NCBI RefSeq assembly: GCF_022346545.1
Contig: NZ_JAKRNU010000003.1
Location: 1 to 64,000 of the forward strand
Reading direction: 5' to 3'
Source of the DNA: Sporosarcina sp. ACRSM
GTDB lineage: Bacteria; Bacillota; Bacilli; Bacillales_A; Planococcaceae
Length of the DNA stretch: 64,000 nt
The notes under the pieces are model-generated. The model had not been told where the DNA came from and did not search any database. It saw nothing but the letters and a program-made list of their open reading frames with translations. Numbering within the stretch: position 1 is the first letter of the stretch; each line of letters opens with the position of its first letter. The position numbers and the translations under genes were made by a program. Below are positions 25,704 through 32,904 of this stretch, one piece after another.

Positions 25704-25904
25704 ATGAGCTTAGCAAGTATTGGTGTACCTGGTCTAATCATCATCCTTGTCATTGTCCTGATCCTATTCGGACCAAGAAAATTGCCCGAAGTCGGTTCTG
25801 CGGTCGGAAAGACCCTTGCGGAATTCAAGAAGTCTGCTCGAGATATTATAGACGATGATGAACAACCGGCTGCTAAGGAAACGAAGAAAACGGACCAACT
25901 ATAA
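25704..25904 (+). CDS. tatA: Sec-independent translocase TatA
   Basis: Protein of 66 aa: an N-terminal membrane helix ([17 protein letters not shown]), the hinge [10 protein letters not shown], an amphipathic helix, and a charged tail. This is the TatA/E pattern (phenylalanine-glycine hinge). It forms the Tat pore with the TatC encoded next. Sits 21 bases after the dehydrogenase gene, in the same operon as its presumed cargo. Confidence 0.93.
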   Translation: MSLASIGVPGLIIILVIVLILFGPRKLPEVGSAVGKTLAEFKKSARDIIDDDEQPAAKETKKTDQL

Positions 25905-25916
25905 GCAGGTGATAGG

Positions 25917-26774
25917 ATGGATCCATACGGAGATCAGAATCGTAAAATTCTAAGTCCGCTCGATAAAGCACAGATGGTGGAACAGGCAGTTGAAGCGGAG
26001 ATTGAAGTTGTGGAAAGTACCAACACAGTGTTGGAGGCGCAAGAAGAACAAACAGAGCAGGAACAGGAGTTGGAGACGAATCCGACACTTGTCGAACATC
26101 TGACAGATCTACGAAAGCAGCTTGTTAAAGGTGCGGCTGCTTTCCTGCTCTTCTTTATCGTCGTTTTCTCGACCATCAATTTTTGGTTCCCTTACATTAC
26201 CCGGGGCCATGAGCTCGTCATTCTCGGACCATTGGAAGTCGTGAAGTTTTATATGTCGATTTCCATGGCGCTAGCACTTGGGTTCTCCTTGCCGTTTCTT
26301 TGCCATTTTCTGTGGCAATTTGTCAAACCGGGATTAAATGAACGGGAAAGTAAATTTCTCAGTCTTTATTCACCTGTGATGTTGCTGCTTTTTCTCATCG
26401 GTGTTGCCTTTGGTTATTTTGTCGTCAATCCGCTCAGTTATCATTTTCTCATTTCACTGGGTGCTGTCAATTTCAATGTAATGGTATCGGCACAGGAATA
26501 TATCCGATTTCTACTGATGACAACGATGCCGATCGGGATCTTGTTCGAGTTGCCGATCGTTACATTGTTCTTAGCGACAATCGGCTTGCTTACGGCAGAA
26601 TCCATGCGCAAAGTGCGGAAATGGTCGTATCTTGCGATTGCCATCATTTCAGCGTTGATCACGCCGCCGGATTTTGTCAGCCAGCTGATTGTGCTTATTC
26701 CGATGGCCTTGTTGTATGAAGCGAGTATCTATATCGTCCTGTATGCAGAGCGGCGGAATGCTGTTACAGAATAA
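25917..26774 (+). CDS. tatC: Sec-independent translocase TatC with acidic N-terminal extension
   Basis: Protein of 285 aa. The TatC core starts at about residue 55 (NPTLVEHLTDLRKQLVKG) and has six membrane spans, with the conserved FVKPGLNERESKFLSLY loop and a TPPDF-type motif (ITPPDFVSQL). About 54 extra residues precede the core and are very rich in glutamate and glutamine; typical two-component TatC proteins are about 240-250 aa. ATG behind AGGTGATAGG. It recognises twin-arginine signals, and the operon context suggests the gluconate dehydrogenase as its main cargo. Confidence 0.93.
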   Translation: MDPYGDQNRKILSPLDKAQMVEQAVEAEIEVVESTNTVLEAQEEQTEQEQELETNPTLVEHLTDLRKQLVKGAAAFLLFFIVVFSTINFWFPYITRGHELVILGPLEVVKFYMSISMALALGFSLPFLCHFLWQFVKPGLNERESKFLSLYSPVMLLLFLIGVAFGYFVVNPLSYHFLISLGAVNFNVMVSAQEYIRFLLMTTMPIGILFELPIVTLFLATIGLLTAESMRKVRKWSYLAIAIISALITPPDFVSQLIVLIPMALLYEASIYIVLYAERRNAVTE

Positions 26775-26811
26775 AGCTGGAGACCTCTTTGTTAGAGGTT
26801 CCGGAAATCTA

Positions 26812-27167
26812 TAACTTGATTCAGCAGAAGTCCCCCACTTCCATAAGTGGCGGGATGAATGCCAGAATGCATTTCAATCAGAGGGAGTCCAAACTCCCTG
26901 TAGCTGACGCTTCGCTTTCAGTACAAAAAGATTTGCTGATTAGAGGAACTCAGGCTAAGGTCGCCGCGTCCTGAAAGTGCCTTAATTTCTGCAAAAAGCG
27001 CAGAAATACGGCCAATCAAACCCTTCGCTGTTTGATTGGCAACGCCTGAGTGACCAACGTCCTGTTGGCCCAAGCCTCCGGCGGATGGCACAGATTTTGA
27101 AAGGAGTTAATTGAGCCTTGCTCAATTCAAAATCTGGACGCAATTACGCCGAGGCGTAATTGATAGA
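26812..27167. repeat. Mosaic intergenic repeat R3 (modules A, C, B)
   Basis: Fills the 26774-27212 gap. Module A begins ATAACTTGATTCAGCAG (26811). It contains a segment shared, inverted, with R1 (GACGCTTCGCTTTCAGTAC). Module C (26974-27038) is inserted between CGCCGCGTCCTG and CAACGCCTGAGTGACC. Module B runs 27072-27167, with end hairpin CAATTACGCC/GGCGTAATTG. Confidence 0.85.
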
Positions 27168-27174
27168 TTAAACT

Positions 27175-27212
27175 AAAAAAGCTGACAACCCGAGGAGGGC
27201 GTCAGCTTTTTT
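27175..27212 (-). terminator. Intrinsic terminator after the 69-aa gene
   Basis: Minus-strand stem AAAAAAGCTGAC/GTCAGCTTTTTT with an inner CCC/GGG pairing. Overlaps the stop codon region. Confidence 0.8.
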
Positions 27213-27421
27213 CAGCCTAAAATATTTTGCAGAAGACCTTTTTTCCGTCCCGTAGACTGGGGGGAGCGAGTTTCCGAATGAGTATCTGATTTCTGCCCAC
27301 GCATAGGGGTTCCTGCAAAATTATCGAACTGCTTTGCTAACTTGCCTCTAGCATCTTTGTTACGCATTAAATAGGCGGCTCCGAGTCCAAGTGCGGTTAA
27401 TGCCATTTTGTTTTTATTCAA
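27212..27421 (-). CDS. Microprotein of a tandem paralogous pair (69 aa)
   Basis: The TTG start behind GAGGAGG gives 69 aa beginning LNKNKMALTALGLGAAYLMRNKDARGKLAKQ. A short, mildly hydrophobic helix at about 6-20 is followed by a basic helix and a hydrophilic tail. The first 35 residues are clearly homologous to the 47-aa gene just upstream (27561-27704), so this is a tandem duplication. The frame stays open upstream for 32 codons, but that extension is not shared and includes the terminator of the neighbouring gene. Family unknown to me. Confidence 0.65.
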   Translation of the reverse strand: MNKNKMALTALGLGAAYLMRNKDARGKLAKQFDNFAGTPMRGQKSDTHSETRSPQSTGRKKGLLQNILG

Positions 27422-27515
27422 TGTTTTTCCTCCTCGTTTATTGTATTCGCTTAACCATTGTTTTCCCGGTTTGCTTGAAGATAAACAAGAAGATACATTG
27501 AGGTTAATCTTCGCC

Positions 27516-27552
27516 AAAAAGTCGGCATCACTTTAGCAGGATGCCGACTTTT
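27516..27552 (-). terminator. Intrinsic terminator after the 47-aa gene
   Basis: Stem AAAAGTCGGCATC/GATGCCGACTTTT on the minus strand, 8 bases after the stop at 27561. Confidence 0.8.
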
Positions 27553-27560
27553 CGGTCGTG

Positions 27561-27704
27561 TTACGAGTTGTTCTGTGTTGCGTTTTTCGCGGTAAATGAA
27601 CCCGTGAGCGATTCAACCTGCTTCATCAGTTTGTCCCTAGCATTTTTATTTCGCATGAGATACGCCGCGCCGAGTCCAAGTGCTGCCATGGCCATTTTGT
27701 TCAT
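27561..27704 (-). CDS. Microprotein of a tandem paralogous pair (47 aa)
   Basis: A 47-codon frame, MNKMAMAALGLGAAYLMRNK then NARDKLMKQVESLTG, behind GAGGAG; TTG one codon earlier is an alternative start. It shares ALGLGAAYLMRNK-ARxKLxKQ with the 69-aa neighbour. Each copy has its own terminator, so they are expressed separately. Function unknown; the helix could lie on the membrane. Confidence 0.6.
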   Translation of the reverse strand: MNKMAMAALGLGAAYLMRNKNARDKLMKQVESLTGSFTAKNATQNNS

Positions 27705-27890
27705 CAAGAACAACATCTCCTCGCTCATTGAAATTTTGGTTCACCTTACTATGCCCGATTTGAGAAAGACTAAACGGGTTAAATATGTATTTTGAAATAT
27801 TGGCAGAGAAAATATAACGGTAAGTGGTCGTCGTCATTTCTCCTTCATAGTATACAGCAACTAGAACTATTTGGTATGGGAGCGGATTAG

Positions 27891-28226
27891 ATGGCGTTAT
27901 GGATCGATATAGCCACACAGAAGCATCAGTTGAAATTGTACGATGGACATCGCTTGGTCAAAACGTATCCGATTGCGGTTGGAAGGATGGTGACGGCGAC
28001 GCCGATAGGAACGTACCGGCTCATCAATAAACAGCGCAATCCGGGCGGACCTTTTGGAGCTTTTTGGATGGGGTTATCCAAGCCGCACTATGGCATACAC
28101 GGCACGAATAATCCTGCTTCGATCGGAAGAAGTGTGTCACACGGATGTATCCGGATGCGCAACAAAGACGTCTTGGAGTTGGCGTCGAAGGTTCCGATTG
28201 GAACAACTGTCCAGATTCATAAATAA
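27891..28226 (+). CDS. YkuD-type L,D-transpeptidase catalytic domain protein
   Basis: Protein of 111 aa consisting of little more than the catalytic domain that cross-links or modifies peptidoglycan through a cysteine acyl-enzyme. The conserved site is H70 ([13 protein letters not shown]), H84 and C86 ([11 protein letters not shown]). No LysM domain or cleavable signal is visible, unlike B. subtilis YkuD, so export is unexplained. ATG start at 27891 has a poor ribosome site. Followed by a strong terminator. Confidence 0.85.
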   Translation: MALWIDIATQKHQLKLYDGHRLVKTYPIAVGRMVTATPIGTYRLINKQRNPGGPFGAFWMGLSKPHYGIHGTNNPASIGRSVSHGCIRMRNKDVLELASKVPIGTTVQIHK

Positions 28227-28237
28227 AGGATTCAAAT

Positions 28238-28276
28238 AAAAAATCAGTTGAAGGAATTTCTTTAACTGATTTTTTT
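28238..28276 (+). terminator. Intrinsic terminator of the transpeptidase gene
   Basis: Stem AAAAAATCAGTT/AACTGATTTTTT. Its last bases touch the left end of repeat R4. Confidence 0.8.
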
Positions 28277-28473
28277 ATTTTCATTCAGCAAAAGACTCCC
28301 ACCTCTGTAGTTAGTGAAATGAATGCGGTTTTGTTCCCCTGTTTAGAGGGTGTTCAAACGCCTGCTGAATGAAAATAAAGCCTCCGGCGGATGTCATAGA
28401 TTTTGAAAGGAGTCAATTGCGCAAGCGCAATTCAAAATCTAGACGCAATCACGCTGAGGCGTGATTGATTTAC
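28275..28473. repeat. Mosaic intergenic repeat R4 (modules A and B)
   Basis: Module A spans 28275-28378 and has perfect 16-bp inverted ends, TTATTTTCATTCAGCA and TGCTGAATGAAAATAA. Module B follows directly (28378-28473): GCCTCCGGCGGATGTCATAG, arms AGATTTTGAA/TTCAAAATCT and end hairpin with arm GGCGTGATTG. It ends 11 bases before the heme operon promoter. Confidence 0.88.
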
Positions 28474-28483
28474 AAACTATTAA

Positions 28484-28526
28484 TTGACAATGAGAATCGT
28501 TATCACTATAATGAGAATCATTATCA
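28484..28526 (+). promoter_or_regulatory. Consensus sigma-A promoter with two Fur boxes
   Basis: TTGACA (28484-28489), a 17-bp spacer and TATAAT (28507-28512) match the consensus fully. TGAGAATCGTTATCA (28491-28505) lies inside the spacer and TGAGAATCATTATCA (28512-28526) overlaps and follows the -10. They match the Fur box TGATAATNATTATCA at 12-13 of 14 defined bases. Iron-bound Fur should block RNA polymerase here. Confidence 0.9.
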
Positions 28527-28548
28527 ATCATGGATAGGAGTCGGGGAA

Positions 28549-29502
28549 ATGAGGAAAGTGTCACTGTTTTTACTATCTGTATTGTTGCTGTTTGTTTTGG
28601 CGGCATGCGGTTCAGAGAAAGATAAAGCGGAAGCGACGGAAGAAACACCGAAAGTAGAGGATTCTACCGCCATCGAAGTGAAAGATGCGACGGGAGAAAC
28701 CGTTGTGTTTGAAGAAATTCCCGAATCCATTGCCGTATTGAATTCGGGGGATTTAGATATTTTACTCGCTTTAGGTGCGAATGTAACAGGGCGTCCGACT
28801 TCGAGTGGGCCTGTTGCCAAAGAGGTTGAAGGGATTACGGAAATCGGCAATCCTCATCAGCCGAACTTTGAAAAGATAGCGGAAGTTCATCCATCCGTAT
28901 TAGCCGCCTCTATGAGTTTTAAACAACATGCGCAAAACGTAGAAAGACAAGGGACAAAAGTCGTCTACACGAAAGCGAATTCCATCGCGGATATTCAAGA
29001 GACGATTCAATTATTCGGACAACTGTTCCAAAAAGAATCAGAAGCCGAGACGATCAATCAATCGATTACTGAGAAAGTGAACGGAGTTGAAAAGGCTGAA
29101 ACAGATCCAGTGAAAACACTATTAGTCTATGGTGCTCCGGGTACATATTTAGCGGCTCTGCCGAATTCACTTTCGGGCGATTTACTGGAAAAAGCGGGCG
29201 GCGAAAATATTGCATCTGATTTCCCACAAGAAGAAAGCTATCCACAATATGCAAGCTTAAGTGTAGAAAAGATTATTGAAAGAAATCCCGAAGTCGTGAT
29301 GCTCATTACGCATGGCGATCCGGAAGCAGTAAAAGAAGCATTTGAAGGTGAAATGGAGAAAAATGCTGCTTGGAAAAACCTTGATGCGGTGAAAAATGGC
29401 AATGTCGTTGTGTTACCATCTCATCTATTCGGTACAAATCCGGGTACAAAAGTGACGGATGCGCTTGATGTGATGATTGAAAATCTGGCGGCGGTTAAGT
29501 GA
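28549..29502 (+). CDS. Heme/iron-complex ABC transporter substrate-binding lipoprotein
   Basis: Lipoprotein of 317 aa, signal peptide with lipobox LAACGS, then a class III binding-protein fold (Peripla_BP_2): VVFEEIPESIAVLNSGDLDILLALG and the long linking helix. ATG behind AGGAG, 23 bases after the second Fur box; the earlier in-frame start lies inside the promoter and is rejected. The IsdG-type enzyme at the end of the operon points to heme as ligand, by context rather than sequence proof. Confidence 0.88.
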   Translation: MRKVSLFLLSVLLLFVLAACGSEKDKAEATEETPKVEDSTAIEVKDATGETVVFEEIPESIAVLNSGDLDILLALGANVTGRPTSSGPVAKEVEGITEIGNPHQPNFEKIAEVHPSVLAASMSFKQHAQNVERQGTKVVYTKANSIADIQETIQLFGQLFQKESEAETINQSITEKVNGVEKAETDPVKTLLVYGAPGTYLAALPNSLSGDLLEKAGGENIASDFPQEESYPQYASLSVEKIIERNPEVVMLITHGDPEAVKEAFEGEMEKNAAWKNLDAVKNGNVVVLPSHLFGTNPGTKVTDALDVMIENLAAVK

Positions 29503-29503
29503 T

Positions 29504-30538
29504 ATGGAAGCAGTAGAGGTCCAAGTAGCGAAGAACACACATCCATTGGCCAAAAAAAGAACGATTGTCCTTGCTTCTTTCAGTGTCCTTCTTGTACTTG
29601 CCTGTACGGTCAGTTTAATGATTGGACCTGTTTCTTTTCAGCTAAGTGAAGTGTGGAGCGGGCTTGTGCACGCTGAAGACTCACTTTCAAGAAGAATCGT
29701 ATGGGAACTTCGTTTTCCACGCGTGTTAATCGGCATGATTGTTGGCATGTGTCTCGCTGTATCAGGTGCCATCTTACAAGGCGTCATGAAGAATCCATTA
29801 GCCGATCCAGGGATTATCGGTGTATCTTCAGGGGCTGGGCTTGCGGCAACTACCATTATGATCATATTTCCAGCCTATATTATGTTTTTACCTTTAGCCG
29901 CCTTCTTGGGGGCACTCGTCACTGCACTTGTCATCTACACATTATCGTGGAAAGGAGGGACTTCACCGGTTCGAATCATTTTAGTCGGGGTGGCCATCAA
30001 TGCTGTGATCGGTGCATTTATGAGTGCCTTGATGCTTCTGTACAGTGATCGTGTTCAAGCCGTCCTCCCTTGGTTAGCAGGTGGAATTGCTGGTGTTGGG
30101 TGGATTCAATTTGAAATGATCATTTATTATGCGATTGTAGCGCTTGTGTTGTCTCTGTTCGCCATCAGGCATATCCGCATCTTGAGACTAGGTGATGAAG
30201 TGGCAAAACTATTGGGGCATAACGTGGAGAGGAGTCGGTTCTTTCTCATCGTATTAAGTACATTGCTTGCCGGGATTGCAGTGAGCGTAGCTGGTTTGAT
30301 CGGATTTGTCGGACTGGTGGTGCCTCATATTTTGAGAATCATGCTCGGCGGCGACTACCGTTATTTATTGCCCGCTTCTGCACTTGGCGGAGGGTTGCTT
30401 GTTGTGCTGGCCGATACGGTGGCCCGGAGTGCTTTCGATCCGATCGAGTTGCCGGTAGGGATTTTACTGTCATTTTTGGGCGGACCGTTTTTCTTATATA
30501 TGATCCAAAGAAGGAGGGATTCACTTGCTTCTCACTAA
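29504..30538 (+). CDS. FecCD-family iron/heme ABC permease
   Basis: Permease of 344 aa with about nine to ten membrane spans. FecCD signatures include RFPRVLIGMIVGMCLAVSGA and MKNPLADPGIIGVSSGAG, and the ATPase-contact region GLVVPHILRIMLGGDYR. The ATG lies two bases after the binding-protein stop. As the only permease in the operon it probably works as a homodimer. Confidence 0.92.
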   Translation: MEAVEVQVAKNTHPLAKKRTIVLASFSVLLVLACTVSLMIGPVSFQLSEVWSGLVHAEDSLSRRIVWELRFPRVLIGMIVGMCLAVSGAILQGVMKNPLADPGIIGVSSGAGLAATTIMIIFPAYIMFLPLAAFLGALVTALVIYTLSWKGGTSPVRIILVGVAINAVIGAFMSALMLLYSDRVQAVLPWLAGGIAGVGWIQFEMIIYYAIVALVLSLFAIRHIRILRLGDEVAKLLGHNVERSRFFLIVLSTLLAGIAVSVAGLIGFVGLVVPHILRIMLGGDYRYLLPASALGGGLLVVLADTVARSAFDPIELPVGILLSFLGGPFFLYMIQRRRDSLASH

Positions 30539-31310
30539 GGATGTGTCTTTTGAACATTCTTCTTCCTTTCAACTGGATGCAATCGAATTACATATTCAGG
30601 AAGGGGAGATTGTCAGCCTGATTGGACCGAATGGGTCGGGTAAGTCCACTTTTCTTCGTTTGATTTCACGCTTGATTACCCCGAAAAGTGGGGAAATCAT
30701 CTTGGACGGTGAAATGATCCGCACAATGAAAAGCATAGAAGTGGCGAAGAAGCTAGCGATGCTGCCTCAAATGCAAGATTATCAACTTGATTTGACGGTA
30801 GGAGAACTGGTTGAATTCGGAAGATACCCCCACCGCGGTGCATATGGCAAATTAACAAAAGAGGATGAAGAGATTGTTCACTGGGCGATGGAAGTGACGA
30901 GACTCATGCCATTTAAAAATCGGATGTTACAATCGCTTTCTGGTGGGGAAAGGCAACGGGCGTGGATTGCCATGGCGGTTGCTCAACGGCCCAAGATATT
31001 ATTGCTCGATGAACCGACCACTTTTCTGGATATATCCCATCAATTGGATGTGATGGAACTCGTCAAAGAGCTGAATGCGCATTTTGGCATGACCGTTGTC
31101 ATGGTGCTACATGATATTAACCAGGCAGCCCGTTATAGCGATCGATTAATTGTGTTAAAGCGTGGGAAAATCCAATATGACGGCATACCGCAATGCGTGC
31201 TATGCCAGGAAATGTTTCAGTCCATTTTTGAAATCGATGCGGATATTCACGAAGAAAATGGGACGCCATTTTTCACTCCAATAAGGTCAAGAAAGGAAGT
31301 GTACGCATGA
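30525..31310 (+). CDS. Heme/iron ABC transporter ATPase
   Basis: ATPase of 261 aa: Walker A LIGPNGSGKSTFLRL, signature LSGGERQRAWIAMAVA, Walker B ILLLDEPTTFLD and H-loop VLHDINQAARYSD, as in FecE/FhuC/HmuV proteins. TTG start behind AAGGAGGG, overlapping the permease by 14 bases. It powers the FecCD permease. Confidence 0.92.
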   Translation: MLLTKDVSFEHSSSFQLDAIELHIQEGEIVSLIGPNGSGKSTFLRLISRLITPKSGEIILDGEMIRTMKSIEVAKKLAMLPQMQDYQLDLTVGELVEFGRYPHRGAYGKLTKEDEEIVHWAMEVTRLMPFKNRMLQSLSGGERQRAWIAMAVAQRPKILLLDEPTTFLDISHQLDVMELVKELNAHFGMTVVMVLHDINQAARYSDRLIVLKRGKIQYDGIPQCVLCQEMFQSIFEIDADIHEENGTPFFTPIRSRKEVYA

Positions 31311-31729
31311 AAAAAGAGCTAAGAGAGCCATTGGATTATGAATTGGTCAAAGCATTTATCATTGCAGCACATGGAAACTTGGAAGAGGTGAAGAAACTGC
31401 TGGCGATAGAGCCGGCACTCCTCCATGCTGTTATCAATTGGGGAGGCGATGATTGGGAAAGTGGAATTGGAGCGGCAGCGCATACCGGGAATCGTGCGAT
31501 TGCAGAATGGTTGCTCGAGCAAGGGGCTCGTATGGATATTTTTGCGGCGGCCATGCTAGGCGAACTGGAGCTGGTACGCGCGATGGTTACCTTGCAACCG
31601 ACTGTTGTCAACGCGAAGGGACCGCACGGCATTCCGCTCATTCGTCATGCGCAAATGGGTGGCGAACTGTCAAGACCTGTCTATGAATTTTTAGAAACAT
31701 TCATTCAAAAGGAGGAAGTTGTAGGATGA
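31307..31729 (+). CDS. Ankyrin-repeat-like protein in the heme operon
   Basis: Protein of 140 aa with three to four degenerate ankyrin-type helical units (AFIIAAHGNLEEVKKLL, GAAAHTGNRAIAEWLLEQGA, FAAAMLGELELVRAMV). No signal peptide. It overlaps the ATPase gene by ATGA and the heme monooxygenase gene by ATGA, so it is an integral operon member. Ankyrin repeats bind proteins. A role in handing heme from the transporter to the degrading enzyme, or in regulating them, would be speculation. Confidence 0.75.
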   Translation: MKKELREPLDYELVKAFIIAAHGNLEEVKKLLAIEPALLHAVINWGGDDWESGIGAAAHTGNRAIAEWLLEQGARMDIFAAAMLGELELVRAMVTLQPTVVNAKGPHGIPLIRHAQMGGELSRPVYEFLETFIQKEEVVG

Positions 31730-32058
31730 TGACTGCAGTAAACACAATACGTATTCAAAAGGGAAGAGTTGATGAAATACTTGCTCGTTTCCAAACACCG
31801 AAATCCGTTCACACGTTTGAGGGTTTCATTCTTATGGAGGTGCTGAAAAAAGAAAATAGCCCTGACTATGATGAGATAAAAGTATGTACAACTTGGGAAG
31901 ACCACTCGTTTTTTGAAAAATGGCTAGAAAGCCGGGCATCCCAAAAAGCGCATGCACAAAAAAGTGAGCAAAAGCCAGAAGATAGCCCAATTTTAGGATC
32001 TGAACTGACCACATTTGAAGTGGCTATCCAGCATAAGCCGGCTGCACAGGAAGTTTGA
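31726..32058 (+). CDS. IsdG/HmoA-type heme-degrading monooxygenase
   Basis: ABM-fold protein of 110 aa. The catalytic triad of IsdG enzymes (Asn7, Trp67, His77 in S. aureus IsdG) appears here as N6, W66 and H76, one residue shifted, within AVNTIRI, FFEKWLE and AHAQK. It should open the heme ring to release iron in the cytoplasm. Start behind AAAAGGAGGAAG, overlapping the ankyrin gene. Last gene of the Fur-controlled operon. Confidence 0.88.
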   Translation: MMTAVNTIRIQKGRVDEILARFQTPKSVHTFEGFILMEVLKKENSPDYDEIKVCTTWEDHSFFEKWLESRASQKAHAQKSEQKPEDSPILGSELTTFEVAIQHKPAAQEV

Positions 32059-32084
32059 GAAAGAAATAATAATTAGAGTTCTCT

Positions 32085-32416
32085 CGACAAATCAATTACG
32101 CCTTGGCGTAATTACGTCCGGATTTTGAATTGCGCTATCTAATGGCTGGTGCCTTAATTTCTGCAAAGAACGCAGAAATACGGCAAATCGAACCCTTCGC
32201 CGTTCGATTAGCAATTAACTCCTTTCAAAATCCGTGACATCCGCCGGAGGCTTTGGGCCAACAGGATGTTGGTCACTCAGGCGTTGCCGCAGGACGCGGC
32301 GACTTTAGCTTGAGTTCCTCAAATCAGCCGGGGCTTGAATCCTCACTGAATTGAATGAATGTCTAACATTCATCCCGTTGCTTATAGAAGTGGGGGAATT
32401 CTGCTGAATTAAGTTA
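32085..32416. repeat. Mosaic intergenic repeat R5, reverse orientation (modules B with C inside, then A)
   Basis: Read on the minus strand: module A from TTAACTTAATTCAGCAG, then CGCCGCGTCCTGCGGCAACGCC uninterrupted, then module B. Module B's loop is split by module C (32149-32211). Module C lies in the same plus-strand direction as in R1 and R3 although A and B are inverted, so C moved independently. Fills the 32058-32472 gap apart from the terminator. Confidence 0.85.
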
Positions 32417-32428
32417 ATATAACAGGGG

Positions 32429-32471
32429 GTGTCTAGAAAGTCAGTGTTCGCTGAATTTCTAGACACTCTTT
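32429..32471. terminator. Intrinsic terminator between heme operon and HxlR gene
   Basis: Perfect 11-bp stem GTGTCTAGAAA/TTTCTAGACAC followed on the plus strand by TCTTTTT. It can end both convergent transcripts. Confidence 0.8.
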
Positions 32472-32798
32472 TTATTCTTCCACAGCAATTGGCTCAATCC
32501 ATGTTTTCGACCAATTTTCAATTTCTTGCATAATCGGTGTAAGTGCCATCCCTTTTTCTGTTAGGGAATATTCAATGCGGACTGGTGTTTCCGGATAGAC
32601 ATTGCGGACGACAAAATCTTGCTGCTCTAAGTCTTTTAACCTTTCCGACAATGTTTTCCCGCTGACACCGAGCTTGTCGGTCATCGTACAGAAGCGTTGC
32701 GGACCTGCCATCAATTGATAGAGAATGAGCGCGGTCCAACGCTGGCTGAGAATCGACACGGCTTTCTCAAAACGGGGACAAAGTTCAAATTCATTCAT
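32472..32798 (-). CDS. HxlR-family transcriptional regulator (CatR/YodB-like)
   Basis: Winged-helix regulator of 108 aa: CPRFEKAVSILSQRWTALIL, the DKLGVSGKTLSERLKDLE recognition region and the WSKTW tail. Cys7 lies where redox- or quinone-sensing HxlR proteins (YodB, CatR, HypR) carry their reactive cysteine. Divergent from a CatE-like dioxygenase gene, the same pairing as CatR control of catDE in B. subtilis. It probably represses that gene until quinone or catechol stress modifies the cysteine. Confidence 0.88.
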   Translation of the reverse strand: MNEFELCPRFEKAVSILSQRWTALILYQLMAGPQRFCTMTDKLGVSGKTLSERLKDLEQQDFVVRNVYPETPVRIEYSLTEKGMALTPIMQEIENWSKTWIEPIAVEE

Positions 32799-32852
32799 AG
32801 CTGTCTGATGACTCCTTTCATAATTGTTGACAAAAGTTATTATAGCATATAA

Positions 32853-32877
32853 AGTTAGTTACATAAAGTAATTAACT
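32853..32877. promoter_or_regulatory. Candidate HxlR operator upstream of the catE-like gene
   Basis: AGTTAGTTAC-N5-GTAATTAACT is an inverted repeat with one mismatch. It overlaps the -10 region of a plausible promoter (TTGACA at 32827, 17-bp spacer, TAAAGT at 32850). The position suits repression of the dioxygenase gene by the divergent regulator. Confidence 0.6.
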
Positions 32878-32904
32878 ATATATAATAAAATTGGAGGAAC
32901 AGAA

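Noticed and set aside
27422..27517. 32-residue N-terminal extension of the 69-aa microprotein
   Set aside because: It begins at the terminator of the neighbouring paralogue and is not shared between the two copies; GAGGAGG precedes the internal TTG.
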